From Paenibacillus radicis (ex Xue et al. 2023) (lineage in GTDB: Bacteria > Bacillota > Bacilli > Paenibacillales > NBRC-103111), in the NCBI RefSeq assembly GCF_024722015.1, contig NZ_JANQBD010000002.1, positions 248,001 through 312,000 of the forward strand: a stretch of 64,000 nt of DNA, read 5' to 3'. Position numbers and translations under genes: made by a program. The notes below the pieces were generated by a model. The model ran no database searches. It was not told the origin of the DNA and was given only the letters and a program-made list of their open reading frames with translations. Of the stretch, positions 28,111-36,836 are shown piece after piece (the stretch's first letter is position 1; each line of letters begins with the position of its first letter).

Positions 28111-30015
28111 CTACGCTACGGATCCGTCGGAAAATTGGCTGTTATACAACTCGGCATAAAAACCACCGCGCGCCAATAGCTCTTCATGGTTACCTTGCTC
28201 AATGACGCTGCCGTTATTCATAACTAGAATCAGATCAGCATCGCGGATAGTGGATAAACGGTGGGCTATAACGAAGTTCGTTCGACCCTGCATAAGCTGA
28301 CGCATCGCCTTCTGAATATAAATTTCCGTCCGGGTATCAACGCTGCTGGTCGCCTCGTCTAGAATAAGAATTGTCGGATCAGCCAAAATAGCTCTCGCAA
28401 TCGTTAGCAGCTGCTTTTGGCCTTGTGAGATATTGGATGCTTCCTCATTCAACACGGTATCATACCCGTCGGGTAACGTTCGGATGAAATGATCGGCTTG
28501 CGCCGCTTGTGCCGCTTCGATAATTTCCGCGTCAGTCGCATCCATCCGTCCGTAGCCGATATTGTCACGAATCGTACCGTTAAATAGCCACGTATCCTGC
28601 AGCACCATGCCGAACAGACGACGCAGTTGTCCCCGCTTCATTCCAGTAATATTCGTGCCGTCTATCGTGATCGCACCCTCATTTATTTCGTAGAAGCGCA
28701 TCAATAAATTGACTAGCGTCGTTTTCCCCGCACCTGTCGGACCAACTATAGCTATCGTTTGTCCTTGTTTCACGTCGATGTTCATATTTTGAATCAAAAC
28801 CGCGTCTTCCTTATAGCCGAAGCTGACGTTCTCGAAGCGAACATTGCCCTGCTGCCCACTCATAGCAATTCCTTCCACAGCTTCCGGTATCTCCTCCTGC
28901 TCGTCTAGAATCTCAAATACGCGCTCCGAAGAAGCCAGCGTAGATTGAATAATATTGGCGATGTTCGCAGTCTGGACAATCGGCATTGAAAACTGGCGCG
29001 CATATTGAATGAACGCTTGAATATCGCCAATTTCTATCATTCTTTTTGTCATCAACACACCGCCAACGACACAGATGAACACATAGCCGATGTTGTTGAT
29101 TACCGTCATAAGCGGCATCATTATACCGCTGACAAACTGCGCTCGCCATCCTGACTCGTATAGTCGGTCATTAATGGAGTCGAACTTATGAACAGACTTC
29201 TTTTCAAACCCGAATGCTTTGACGATTTTATGCCCGGTATACATCTCTTCCACATGACCGTTCAGCTCGCCGAGCGCCTTCTGCTGGCCCATAAAATAAG
29301 TCTGCGACCGAGAAGCAATCGCTCTGATAACAAGAAAGCTCAATGGGAGTGTCAGGACGAGAATTAAGGTCAACAGCGGGCTGATAGTCAACATCATCAC
29401 AATAATCCCAATAAGGGTAATTACGGATGTAATCACTTGAGTCAAGCTTTGCTGTAGTGTACCGCTGATGTTATCCATATCATTTACGGCACGACTCAAT
29501 ATTTCTCCATGGGTTTGTGAATCAAAATATTTGAGCGGAAGACGGGACAGCTTCCCATTAACTTCTTTCCGCAGATTGTACACCGTTTTTTGAGCGACGC
29601 CTGCCATCAAGTATTGTTGGATGTAGGCGAACAATGAGCTGAATATATATAATCCGATCAAAGTTAGTACAATATTCAGGATGTAAGGAAAATCAATCGC
29701 CGCTCCCGCAACACCATTATGCTTTGCCATCAAGCCTTCAAACAGCTTAGTTGTAATCTTCCCCATGATCTTCGGACTAACGATACTGAAGATGGTGCTC
29801 AGTACTGCCGTAAACAATACGGCCAGCAGCTGCACTCTGAACGGCTTCAAATAACCTAGAAGCCGCCGGAATGTTCGTTTGGCATCCTTGGCCTTCTGTC
29901 CAGGCATACCCATCGGCATTCCGAAGCCGCCACCCATTGGGCCCCGCCCGGGTCCGCCCATGGGACCTCTGCCCGAGCCTCCCCTATTTCCTTGAGATTT
30001 GTTGGACTCACTCAT
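28111..30015 (-). CDS. ABC exporter half-transporter, catalytic-site subunit
   Basis: 634 residues: a glycine/methionine-rich cytoplasmic N-terminus (GRGPMGG twice), six membrane helices at about 50-340, and a C-terminal nucleotide-binding domain. Walker A is GPTGAGKTT and Walker B ILILDEATSSVD carries the catalytic glutamate; the H-loop histidine is present (AHRLST). The signature is ISQGQ instead of LSGGQ. Together with the upstream subunit it forms a heterodimeric multidrug-type exporter with one consensus and one degenerate ATP site. ATG overlaps the previous stop by four bases (ATGA). Confidence 0.93.
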   Translation of the reverse strand: MSESNKSQGNRGGSGRGPMGGPGRGPMGGGFGMPMGMPGQKAKDAKRTFRRLLGYLKPFRVQLLAVLFTAVLSTIFSIVSPKIMGKITTKLFEGLMAKHNGVAGAAIDFPYILNIVLTLIGLYIFSSLFAYIQQYLMAGVAQKTVYNLRKEVNGKLSRLPLKYFDSQTHGEILSRAVNDMDNISGTLQQSLTQVITSVITLIGIIVMMLTISPLLTLILVLTLPLSFLVIRAIASRSQTYFMGQQKALGELNGHVEEMYTGHKIVKAFGFEKKSVHKFDSINDRLYESGWRAQFVSGIMMPLMTVINNIGYVFICVVGGVLMTKRMIEIGDIQAFIQYARQFSMPIVQTANIANIIQSTLASSERVFEILDEQEEIPEAVEGIAMSGQQGNVRFENVSFGYKEDAVLIQNMNIDVKQGQTIAIVGPTGAGKTTLVNLLMRFYEINEGAITIDGTNITGMKRGQLRRLFGMVLQDTWLFNGTIRDNIGYGRMDATDAEIIEAAQAAQADHFIRTLPDGYDTVLNEEASNISQGQKQLLTIARAILADPTILILDEATSSVDTRTEIYIQKAMRQLMQGRTNFVIAHRLSTIRDADLILVMNNGSVIEQGNHEELLARGGFYAELYNSQFSDGSVA

Positions 30016-31739
30016 GCAATTTCCCCCTCTGCCAGCTGTGAGGATACGATTTCTCGGTATACATTGGATGTCTCCATAAGTTGACGATGTGTACCGATTC
30101 CAGCAACTTCTCCTTCATCCAATACGATAATACGATCCGCATCCATGATCGTGCTGACCCTCTGTGCAACTATGATAACCGAGGAATCCGTTGTTTCCTG
30201 CTTAAGCGCTGCCCGCAGATTGGCATCGGTCTTGTAATCCAAAGCCGAAAAGCTGTCGTCGAACACGTAGATTTCCGGTCTTCTAACGAGTGCCCTTGCG
30301 ATAGATAACCGCTGTCTCTGACCACCCGATAAGTTAGCACCTCCCTGTGAGATGATCGCTTCATACCCTTCTTGTTTCTCGGCTATGAATGAAGTTGCTT
30401 GTGCTATTTCAGCTGCATGGCGGATTTCTTCGTCGGACGCGTCCTCCTTCCCGTACCCGATGTTATCCCGCACCGTACCTGTAAAAAGCACGGCTTTCTG
30501 TTGGACGAATCCGATTTTGGAACGCAAGCTCTCTTGAGTTATGTCACGCACATCAATTCCGTCCACCTTTAGGCTGCCGCTGTCAATATCATAAAACCTT
30601 GCAATAAGACTGAGCAGCGTAGACTTCCCTGAACCGGTGCCGCCGATAATCGCCGTTATTTCACCAGGCTTCACCTCGAAGGAAATGTTGGATACGGCCG
30701 GCTTCTCGGCACCCGGGTAGCTGAACGTCACGTTATCGAATACAACGTGACCGCCTCTTTTGGCTGCAACCTTTGCTGCGGGACGATCCAGAATTTCAGG
30801 TACAGTGTCCAGTACCTGATTAATCCTTACTGCCGAGGCGGAAGCTCGCGGCACCATAACAAACATCATAGACACCATGATGAGCGAGAACATGATCTGC
30901 ATGGCGTATTGCAGAAAAGCCATAAGATCGCCGACTTGCATGTGTCCAGTGCTAATCCGTCCTCCACCGAACCAAATAATTGCAATGGACGTGAAGTTCA
31001 TGATCAGCATCATCATGGGCATCATTGCAGCCATAATTTTGTTCGCTCTCACGGCCGTGTCAGTCAAATCGAGATTCGCTTCATCAAAACGCTTCTTTTC
31101 ATGCTCTATACGGTTAAATGCCCGAATGACGCGAACCCCCGTCAAGTTCTCACGCAAGACCAGGTTTAATTTGTCGATCTTAGTTTGCATTGATTTAAAC
31201 AACGGAATAGCTTTCCTAGCGATCAAATAAATAGTTAGAGCCAATACGGGCATGACACAAACGATGACCAACGCCAGCGCAGGGTCCTTGGAAAAAGCCA
31301 TGATTATCCCGCCGATACACATCATCGGCGCTGATACCATCATGCGCATCATCATTAAAAGAACCTGCTGTACTTGCGTAATGTCATTGGTTGTGCGGGT
31401 AATGAGCGATGCCGTACCGAGCTTGTCGAATTCCTGCAGTGAGAAGCTCTCGACATGCGCGAATGTTTTGCCGCGCATGATTCTGCCGAATCCGGCAGAT
31501 ATTTTAGAAGAATGATAACTGGCAAATATAGAAAATAACCCACTTGCAGCAGTCACCAGCAGCATTAGCCCGCCGATGCGCCATATATAGCCGTTATCTC
31601 CTGTAACGATTCCTTTATCAACGATGTCTGCCATCAAGGTTGGCAAATACAGCTCGGACAGTGATTGTAAAAAGATGAGCACCAGCACCAATCCGATCGT
31701 CCACCGATATGGCTGCAAGTTCTTAAATAATTTTATCAA
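30012..31739 (-). CDS. ABC exporter half-transporter, degenerate-site subunit
   Basis: 575 residues: six membrane helices (about 15-310), then a nucleotide-binding domain with Walker A GGTGSGKST and a canonical LSGGQ signature. Walker B reads YVFDDSFSALD, with aspartate where the catalytic glutamate should be, and the H-loop is AQRVST, with glutamine instead of histidine. This is the recognised pattern of the non-hydrolysing half in heterodimers such as BmrC/BmrD and TM287/288. Start and stop both overlap neighbours by four bases, so TetR regulator and both halves are coupled. Confidence 0.94.
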   Translation of the reverse strand: MIKLFKNLQPYRWTIGLVLVLIFLQSLSELYLPTLMADIVDKGIVTGDNGYIWRIGGLMLLVTAASGLFSIFASYHSSKISAGFGRIMRGKTFAHVESFSLQEFDKLGTASLITRTTNDITQVQQVLLMMMRMMVSAPMMCIGGIIMAFSKDPALALVIVCVMPVLALTIYLIARKAIPLFKSMQTKIDKLNLVLRENLTGVRVIRAFNRIEHEKKRFDEANLDLTDTAVRANKIMAAMMPMMMLIMNFTSIAIIWFGGGRISTGHMQVGDLMAFLQYAMQIMFSLIMVSMMFVMVPRASASAVRINQVLDTVPEILDRPAAKVAAKRGGHVVFDNVTFSYPGAEKPAVSNISFEVKPGEITAIIGGTGSGKSTLLSLIARFYDIDSGSLKVDGIDVRDITQESLRSKIGFVQQKAVLFTGTVRDNIGYGKEDASDEEIRHAAEIAQATSFIAEKQEGYEAIISQGGANLSGGQRQRLSIARALVRRPEIYVFDDSFSALDYKTDANLRAALKQETTDSSVIIVAQRVSTIMDADRIIVLDEGEVAGIGTHRQLMETSNVYREIVSSQLAEGEIA

Positions 31740-32434
31740 GATCCTTCACCTCCATTTGAATGGTTGGGTAATGGCGGAGCAATAAGAGACATACAACAAG
31801 CAACACCATCCTCCATATCTTGTTGGAGTGCTTGCGCAATATCTTTTTGATCCATACCCTGTTCCTGAAGCTCCTGGTGAGATTGCCGTAAATGCATCAA
31901 ACCATGCGACATCGCTCCCCAAAATTGTGCCGTCAGCATCGGTGGCGACATTTGTCTGAGCTCGCCGTTCTCCATACCTATTTTCACCATGCTGCCGATC
32001 ACGTTCATATTATCGAGATGCCAGCTCCAGTGTTTCAACTCTTCCGGTGTGAACAATTCGCGCAAGTCATGGCGCATCCGTATGAAAAATAAAACACTAT
32101 CCGACTGTATCAACATGGTTTTGTACATGGAACGGACGAAATTCTCCAGCATCTTGCTTATAGAGCCACTTCCGGAAAAATGCGATTGTACATGCTTTCT
32201 CGATTGATCGAACATAAAATTACACAGTTCCTTAAATAACGTCTGCTTATCTTTGAAATAATAATAAACTAGTCCTCTTGCAACTCCTGCTCGTTCTGCC
32301 ACATCACCGATTTCAGCAGCGGTGTACCCTTTTTCCACATACACCTTTAAGGCGCCCTTTATAATCGATTCTTGACGCTGTTTACGGATCTCTTCGTTCT
32401 GTTCCTTATTGCGCGGCAACCGTTCATCACCCAT
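31736..32434 (-). CDS. TetR-family transcriptional regulator of the ABC exporter
   Basis: 232 residues. The N-terminal helix-turn-helix (about 20-65: ALKVYVEKGYTAAEIGDVAE then VARGLVYYYFKDKQTLF) is classic TetR; the rest is the helical ligand-binding and dimer domain. As first gene of a three-gene operon overlapping the exporter by ATGA it should repress that operon until a substrate binds. A perfect 7-bp inverted repeat overlaps the promoter (32462-32490). The ATG has only GAAAG upstream, a weak ribosome site. Confidence 0.92.
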   Translation of the reverse strand: MGDERLPRNKEQNEEIRKQRQESIIKGALKVYVEKGYTAAEIGDVAERAGVARGLVYYYFKDKQTLFKELCNFMFDQSRKHVQSHFSGSGSISKMLENFVRSMYKTMLIQSDSVLFFIRMRHDLRELFTPEELKHWSWHLDNMNVIGSMVKIGMENGELRQMSPPMLTAQFWGAMSHGLMHLRQSHQELQEQGMDQKDIAQALQQDMEDGVACCMSLIAPPLPNHSNGGEGS

Positions 32435-32461
32435 CTTTCATTGACTTTCATGTCAACCAAA

Positions 32462-32490
32462 ATATATCGCAGTGACAAAACGTTTGTCAA
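32462..32490 (-). promoter_or_regulatory. Promoter with overlapping TetR operator
   Basis: Minus-strand promoter: -35 TTGACA (32485-32490), 17-bp spacer, -10 ATATAT (32462-32467). The palindrome TGACAAA-ACG-TTTGTCA at 32473-32489 covers the -35 and spacer, which suits steric repression. A second inverted repeat TTGAC-N6-GTCAA (32441-32456) lies just before the start codon. Confidence 0.65.
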
Positions 32491-32616
32491 GTATTGCTCA
32501 CCTACCCAGTTAATTTTAACTTGCGCGTTTACCGTGACTTTTAATCTATCTTTGAAAAATAAGTTTTAGGAGTATTCAATTCTAATAAACAAAAAAACAG
32601 TCGTGACATTGAAAAA

Positions 32617-32634
32617 AGACCACCGAAGTGGTCT
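32617..32634 (-). terminator. Terminator with UUCG tetraloop after the GNAT gene
   Basis: Minus-strand stem AGACCAC/GTGGTCT closed by a C(UUCG)G-type tetraloop and followed by TTTTTT. It lies about 28 bp past the GNAT stop. Confidence 0.9.
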
Positions 32635-32661
32635 CGTGTAATGGGAATCCAATTTATAACA

Positions 32662-33567
32662 CTACGCATGTGCTAATATAGGTGCACAAAATGTTGAATT
32701 TTTATCTAACATAAAGTTAGCTTTAATAAAAAGCGTATCTGCATTTTCATTTATCGGGGTATATTCTGCTTTCTCAGTGAGTTGATCTGGTGTGAAATGA
32801 AATTGTATAATTTCTGTTTTCTCATTAGCAATACGAGAAAGTAAACGATCTAAATTAACATCCCCTTGACTCACTACATCATATAGGTTCAGAGTATGAC
32901 CTTCATGCTGAAAGACGATAATAGCTTCGTCCTCTTGCGAGTAAAATATGGATTCTGAAAATACGTTTAAAGCATAAAACATGAAGAGTCCCTGGTTATT
33001 GCTAACACCAAATTGTTGTGATACAGGTCTTCGCGATAAAACCAATCGTTTGATAAATTCCAAGTCTTCTAATATAGAACAATTCAGCTTGCGTAATGTG
33101 GTATGAGCTTCAGGGCTGGGATGAAATTTAAGTTTAAATTGTGACTCGCGAAAGGATTCAAATCCAAACTTTGGATAAAAATCAATGACAGAGCTATTGG
33201 CGAATAAGAAAAATATATCGCAGTCTTGCTCATAAATATTTAGAACCTGCCTCATCAATACGCCTGAAAGCCCTTTCCCTCTAAAATCAGGATGAGTCAT
33301 AACCGTTCCAATTTGAATCGCCTTCTTCTTTAACCCATTTATCACCAAGTCCATTTTACTAACAGAAACATTGGCAATAACTTCATTATCCTTCATGAAT
33401 GAATAGCAGATATAACGATCATCCCAAAATCCATTCAGATACCAAGCTTCAAAATCTATATGAAAAACTAATGTCGCAAGTTGGTTAAAACTTTTTCTGT
33501 AGGCTTTATTATCTTTATAATCGTAAACCAGGTCTATTCCAACCTCTATATTTTCATTAGAAATCAC
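32662..33567 (-). CDS. GNAT-family N-acetyltransferase
   Basis: 301 residues from GTG 33567, selected because GGGAGG lies six bases upstream; the frame extends to a TTG at 33672 but without a site. The acetyl-CoA-binding core is VMTHPDFRGKGLSGVLMRQV (motif A, with the R/Q-x-x-G-x-G/A loop) followed by FFLFANSSVIDFYPKFGFE (motif B). The remaining C-terminal ~120 residues form an extra domain. Substrate unknown. Monocistronic, ended by the UUCG terminator. Confidence 0.85.
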   Translation of the reverse strand: MISNENIEVGIDLVYDYKDNKAYRKSFNQLATLVFHIDFEAWYLNGFWDDRYICYSFMKDNEVIANVSVSKMDLVINGLKKKAIQIGTVMTHPDFRGKGLSGVLMRQVLNIYEQDCDIFFLFANSSVIDFYPKFGFESFRESQFKLKFHPSPEAHTTLRKLNCSILEDLEFIKRLVLSRRPVSQQFGVSNNQGLFMFYALNVFSESIFYSQEDEAIIVFQHEGHTLNLYDVVSQGDVNLDRLLSRIANEKTEIIQFHFTPDQLTEKAEYTPINENADTLFIKANFMLDKNSTFCAPILAHA

Positions 33568-33742
33568 AATAATCCTCCCTATTATCTGTATGTCCTCAAC
33601 TTTACCATAAAATCTTAACTTCGCATGGTTTGGATATTTTCTGTCATGTTTTTTCTGTCTGTTTGATTCCAATGAGGCAACCTTTCACAATTTGGCACGT
33701 CTAAAAAGTAAAGGTAAATATGAAGGCAAGGATGTGTTCTTT

Positions 33743-35257
33743 ATGATTTGGAAAAAAGGTCTTATCTGCTTTTCCCTGGTTTGTCTGTTGTTCACTTGCT
33801 TACCTATGATAGCAGCTGAGGCCGCAGCAAGCTCTCAAAAGAATGTGACATTGCCCTCTTTTTCCATTCAAATCAACGGGCAGCTTGTCGATAATACGCA
33901 TATGAGGTACCCTTTTTTCGTATATAAAGACATCACTTACATGCCTCTAACCTGGGAGCTGACTCAATCTTTGGGCTTGAACCTCGTTGCCAATGAAGGA
34001 GGGTTAACCATTCTTAAGGGAGGAGGTCAGCGGAGCGGCGGTTGGATCGGCTGGAAGAAGGAACGTTTCCCGCTGGACCTGTCCGGCTCGAATAATTCCA
34101 AGCGAAGCTACATAGCAACGATGCCAAGCTTCGGACTGGCGATCAACGACAGCTACATTGATAACGGGAATGAGCCGTATCCTTTTCTCGTATGGAACGA
34201 TGTTACTTACATGCCACTCACATGGAAATATGCGCATGACTTTTTGGAGCTAGCACTGCTGTGGAAGAAGGAGCAAGTTCTTGATATTATCGGTGGTCAG
34301 CAGCAGGTTCTTGAACGAATCTATTATGATGATGCAGAGTACTTGTATATATACCCCACGATCATTACTGAGAAAGGGCAGGGCAGCTTGAAGGTGAAAA
34401 AATCGCTGGACGAACCGCCTGTATGGATGACTGTTGAAGAAACGGATACGCTGAGTAAGCGTCTGCAGCAGGAGCAAAGCCGGCTTGCGGGTGAAACAGT
34501 GACCTTAACACAAAAGAACGACGGTCTCTACTATGGAAACATGAACCTACTACCGCAGGAGGAGATTTCGGTCGACTCCAACGCTCCCGGCAATCCCCAC
34601 ATCAGCCAGCTATGGGGAGTTTTATTCCCATTAGGCTCGGAGCGCGCGTTCTTGTCCGTAACCAAGGTAACTGCCTTTAACTACGGCAATACTATTAGCA
34701 CTTCTTATTCGTTTCTCATAGAAAACGGACGAGCGAAGAATGTAACCGAATTTCCTCAACGACCGGACCGGATCATCCCGAATTCGGATGGAAGCTACTG
34801 GCTGGCTTCGAACGGCACGAGTATGATGCGCGGCAGAATTATTCCCGGCAGCCGCAAGCTGGCGCTCGTGACTCTTCAAGGAGAAACCCGATTAGTCAAT
34901 GCTACGTTGGGCGATTATGATATCCTTGTGCCTGGAACCACTAATCCAGGGTTTACAAATGTATTGGACCCTGATGGGAAGCTCTTGATTTACATCCATC
35001 AGATCAGTTATGATCCCATGTCCCCGCCAAAAAGGGGCTACTACTTAATCGATATGAGCTTCCAAATGAAAAAGGTAGATGCGTTGGACCCGCTCGCTGC
35101 AGAGACATCATTCCTGCCAACCTCTTTTTCCGAATGGCCGGTATATAGGGGGATCGACGGAAAGCTATATCTGATTCGTAAGAACAATGATCTCGCCAAC
35201 TATACGGACAACACATCCATCATGTGGTACGACGACCAACTGCTTGTCAGCCAATAA
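33743..35257 (+). CDS. Secreted protein with two tandem copper-amine-oxidase N-terminal (stalk) repeats
   Basis: 504 residues from ATG 33743 (AAGGA ten bases upstream); the upstream TTG at 33692 would bury the signal peptide. Signal peptide about 1-28 (LICFSLVCLLFTCLPMIAAEA). Two similar repeats follow: SIQINGQLVDN with YKDITYMPLTWELTQSLGL, and LAINDSYIDN with WNDVTYMPLTWKYAHDF. The rest is a ~330-residue beta-rich region that may be a propeller-like domain. No catalytic motif was seen. Probably extracellular or surface-associated. Confidence 0.82.
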   Translation: MIWKKGLICFSLVCLLFTCLPMIAAEAAASSQKNVTLPSFSIQINGQLVDNTHMRYPFFVYKDITYMPLTWELTQSLGLNLVANEGGLTILKGGGQRSGGWIGWKKERFPLDLSGSNNSKRSYIATMPSFGLAINDSYIDNGNEPYPFLVWNDVTYMPLTWKYAHDFLELALLWKKEQVLDIIGGQQQVLERIYYDDAEYLYIYPTIITEKGQGSLKVKKSLDEPPVWMTVEETDTLSKRLQQEQSRLAGETVTLTQKNDGLYYGNMNLLPQEEISVDSNAPGNPHISQLWGVLFPLGSERAFLSVTKVTAFNYGNTISTSYSFLIENGRAKNVTEFPQRPDRIIPNSDGSYWLASNGTSMMRGRIIPGSRKLALVTLQGETRLVNATLGDYDILVPGTTNPGFTNVLDPDGKLLIYIHQISYDPMSPPKRGYYLIDMSFQMKKVDALDPLAAETSFLPTSFSEWPVYRGIDGKLYLIRKNNDLANYTDNTSIMWYDDQLLVSQ

Positions 35258-35280
35258 ATAACTCTTCCCGGAAAAATACA

Positions 35281-35325
35281 AATCACAGCATGAAGCCTTC
35301 ATAGGCTTCCATGCTGTGATTTTTT
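35281..35325 (+). terminator. Terminator of the stalk-repeat protein gene
   Basis: Arms AATCACAGCATG and CATGCTGTGATT with inner AAGCC/GGCTT, followed by TTTTTT on the plus strand, about 25 bp after the stop. Confidence 0.9.
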
Positions 35326-35432
35326 GCTTTTATATTTTGGAGTTGCTGCGAATACCACGCGAATCTTTCCAATCACAACCGACGAATAAATTATATGCTT
35401 CTATTTAACGAACATAATCTCCGGCACCGTTG

Positions 35433-35663
35433 CTACGGTTTGTATAATATATCCAGATCCCCGGGTTTACTCGGATTGCCTGTAACTCCCCCGTTGCCTC
35501 CATCACCTCCGCTCGCACCACCACCACCTCCTCCTTCTCCTCCTCCTAAAATCGTTCCATTTCCGGAATATCCATCCGATCCATTGCCTCCGTATGCAGT
35601 AAGAGTCCCATCAATCTGCGTAATGTCAGCTCTAGTCAAAATATAAAAAGGAACTTGCCACAT
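35433..35663 (-). pseudogene. Glycine-rich coding remnant (uncertain)
   Basis: A 76-codon minus-strand frame whose middle is glycine-rich (GGNGSDGYSGNGTILGGG then GGGG runs) and ends SKPGDLDILYKP. No ribosome site precedes it, and its first codons fall inside the terminator hairpin at 35646-35688, so it is unlikely to be translated as it stands. It may be the 3' end of a decayed glycine-rich surface protein, or simply a low-complexity stretch. Confidence 0.3.
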
Positions 35664-35688
35664 CGTACTACTGTGGCAAGTTCCTTTT
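35646..35688 (-). terminator. Terminator after the 35712 gene
   Basis: Perfect 17-bp stem (AAAAGGAACTTGCCACA and its complement) with a 9-nt loop; on the minus strand TTTTTATATTTT follows. Starts 24 bp after the stop of the small membrane protein gene. Confidence 0.9.
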
Positions 35689-35711
35689 CAGTTTTTACAA
35701 ATAACAACCCA

Positions 35712-36017
35712 CTAATGGACGGTTCCTAAAAATGACACAAATAACTCTTTTCTTTTGTGATATTCATAAGAATCAGTAGGTAGTAAGCCACACGCAAACT
35801 CTATTTCAACTTTTCTACCGAATAGAACTTTCTGGGATGTTTTAAACCCACAATCTTTGCAGTTGAAACCACATCCATCCTGCGTATTCTTCCATTCCCT
35901 TTCAAAAACATACAAAGCTCTGGATTTGGCGAAACTTTCAGTTACCCAAGGTGAAAACGGTGAGAAAATCAAAACCAAAGAAAAAATAATAATTAATATA
36001 CCTAATGATCTTTTCAA
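35712..36017 (-). CDS. Small membrane-anchored protein with a cysteine cluster, unknown function
   Basis: 101 residues from TTG 36017 (GGGGGTG five bases upstream); a TTG at 36071 is the longest open start but has no site. One membrane segment near the N-terminus (LGILIIIFSLVLIFSPF), then an extracellular or periplasm-side domain with the cysteine pattern CGFNCKDCG and another Cys-Gly (ACGLL), which could bind metal or form disulfides. Not recognised. Followed by its own terminator. Confidence 0.6.
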   Translation of the reverse strand: MKRSLGILIIIFSLVLIFSPFSPWVTESFAKSRALYVFEREWKNTQDGCGFNCKDCGFKTSQKVLFGRKVEIEFACGLLPTDSYEYHKRKELFVSFLGTVH

Positions 36018-36083
36018 ATATTCACCCCCAGATGAGGCTGTCCCTGAATCCTCTCTATTGGACAAGATCAAGTAAACGAGCCT

Positions 36084-36518
36084 TTAACTTATCTGCGTTC
36101 GATGAATGTCGATAACTTCGTTTACGTCAAACTTATTCCCGTCCAGGTCGTAGAATATGAAGTTAATGCCGCAGCTGCCGCGATCCTTAAGTTGTTCAAC
36201 CTTTACGCTATTTGATTGCAAATGGTCATAGAGTACCTCTATTTGCCTTACTTCAAAGGTGAACCTGAACATTTCATAACCCGCTTTGTTGGTGAATTGG
36301 TTATCGAAGTGCCCATCCGTTTCTACCAAATGCAGCCACTGACCATCTGAAAGCTTCAATATCACTTGAGCTTCCGCAGCATTAAACGGTACCGCATACT
36401 CCAATCCAAAATTTCGTTGCCACCATTGTGCCGAGTTAATCGGGTTTCTAACCGGTACATAAATCGAGCAAACAGCACTCAAAGTATTGCCCTGAAATTC
36501 ACGCGAAATATCTGTCAT
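36084..36518 (-). CDS. VOC (glyoxalase/bleomycin-resistance fold) protein
   Basis: 144 residues with the beta-alpha-beta-beta-beta repeat of the VOC superfamily: VCSIYVPVRNPINSAQWWQR at the N-terminus, FRFTFEVRQIEVLYDHL in the middle and the typical FYDLDGNKFDVNEV ending. The potential metal ligands are a late glutamate and an acidic residue in the first module. Members include lyases, dioxygenases and antibiotic-binding proteins; no specific role can be assigned. AAGGG sits nine bases before the ATG. Confidence 0.85.
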   Translation of the reverse strand: MTDISREFQGNTLSAVCSIYVPVRNPINSAQWWQRNFGLEYAVPFNAAEAQVILKLSDGQWLHLVETDGHFDNQFTNKAGYEMFRFTFEVRQIEVLYDHLQSNSVKVEQLKDRGSCGINFIFYDLDGNKFDVNEVIDIHRTQIS

Positions 36519-36836
36519 CTAGATCATCCCTTCAACTGTTTTTATCTCTCACAATCGAATAAACGGATTTGCAGAACAAAACTTGTGTGCGAAAAGCAAT
36601 GCTCGGCACTACAAAATCAATAGCAAAACCTCTATCCATATAGCTGTATTGATATAAGATAGATATTCAAATCATCTTTATTAATTCTATGATGATTTCT
36701 CATTTTCCTTTTTTAAACAATTTTTCATTAAAACTCGATCTTTGAATAGCTTCAGCCCCGACCAAACGGGATATTTGACGTATTTCTCGTTAAATGCAGC
36801 TCTCCCTTTTCATAAAAATTAGTAGGGTCAGTATCG
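36519..36836. other. 318-bp AT-rich intergenic region
   Basis: Between the VOC gene start and the end of the broken monooxygenase. It presumably contains the VOC gene promoter; no RNA, repeat or clear terminator was seen. Confidence 0.4.

Larger units (their letters stand above)
35258..35711. other. 454-bp region without an intact gene
   Basis: Holds the terminator at 35281-35325, a glycine-rich frame remnant at 35433-35663 and the 17-bp terminator hairpin at 35646-35688. Nothing else was recognised. Confidence 0.5.

Noticed and set aside
35395..35646. Proline-rich plus-strand frame
   Set aside because: It is the complement of the glycine-rich minus-strand stretch; low complexity, no ribosome site.
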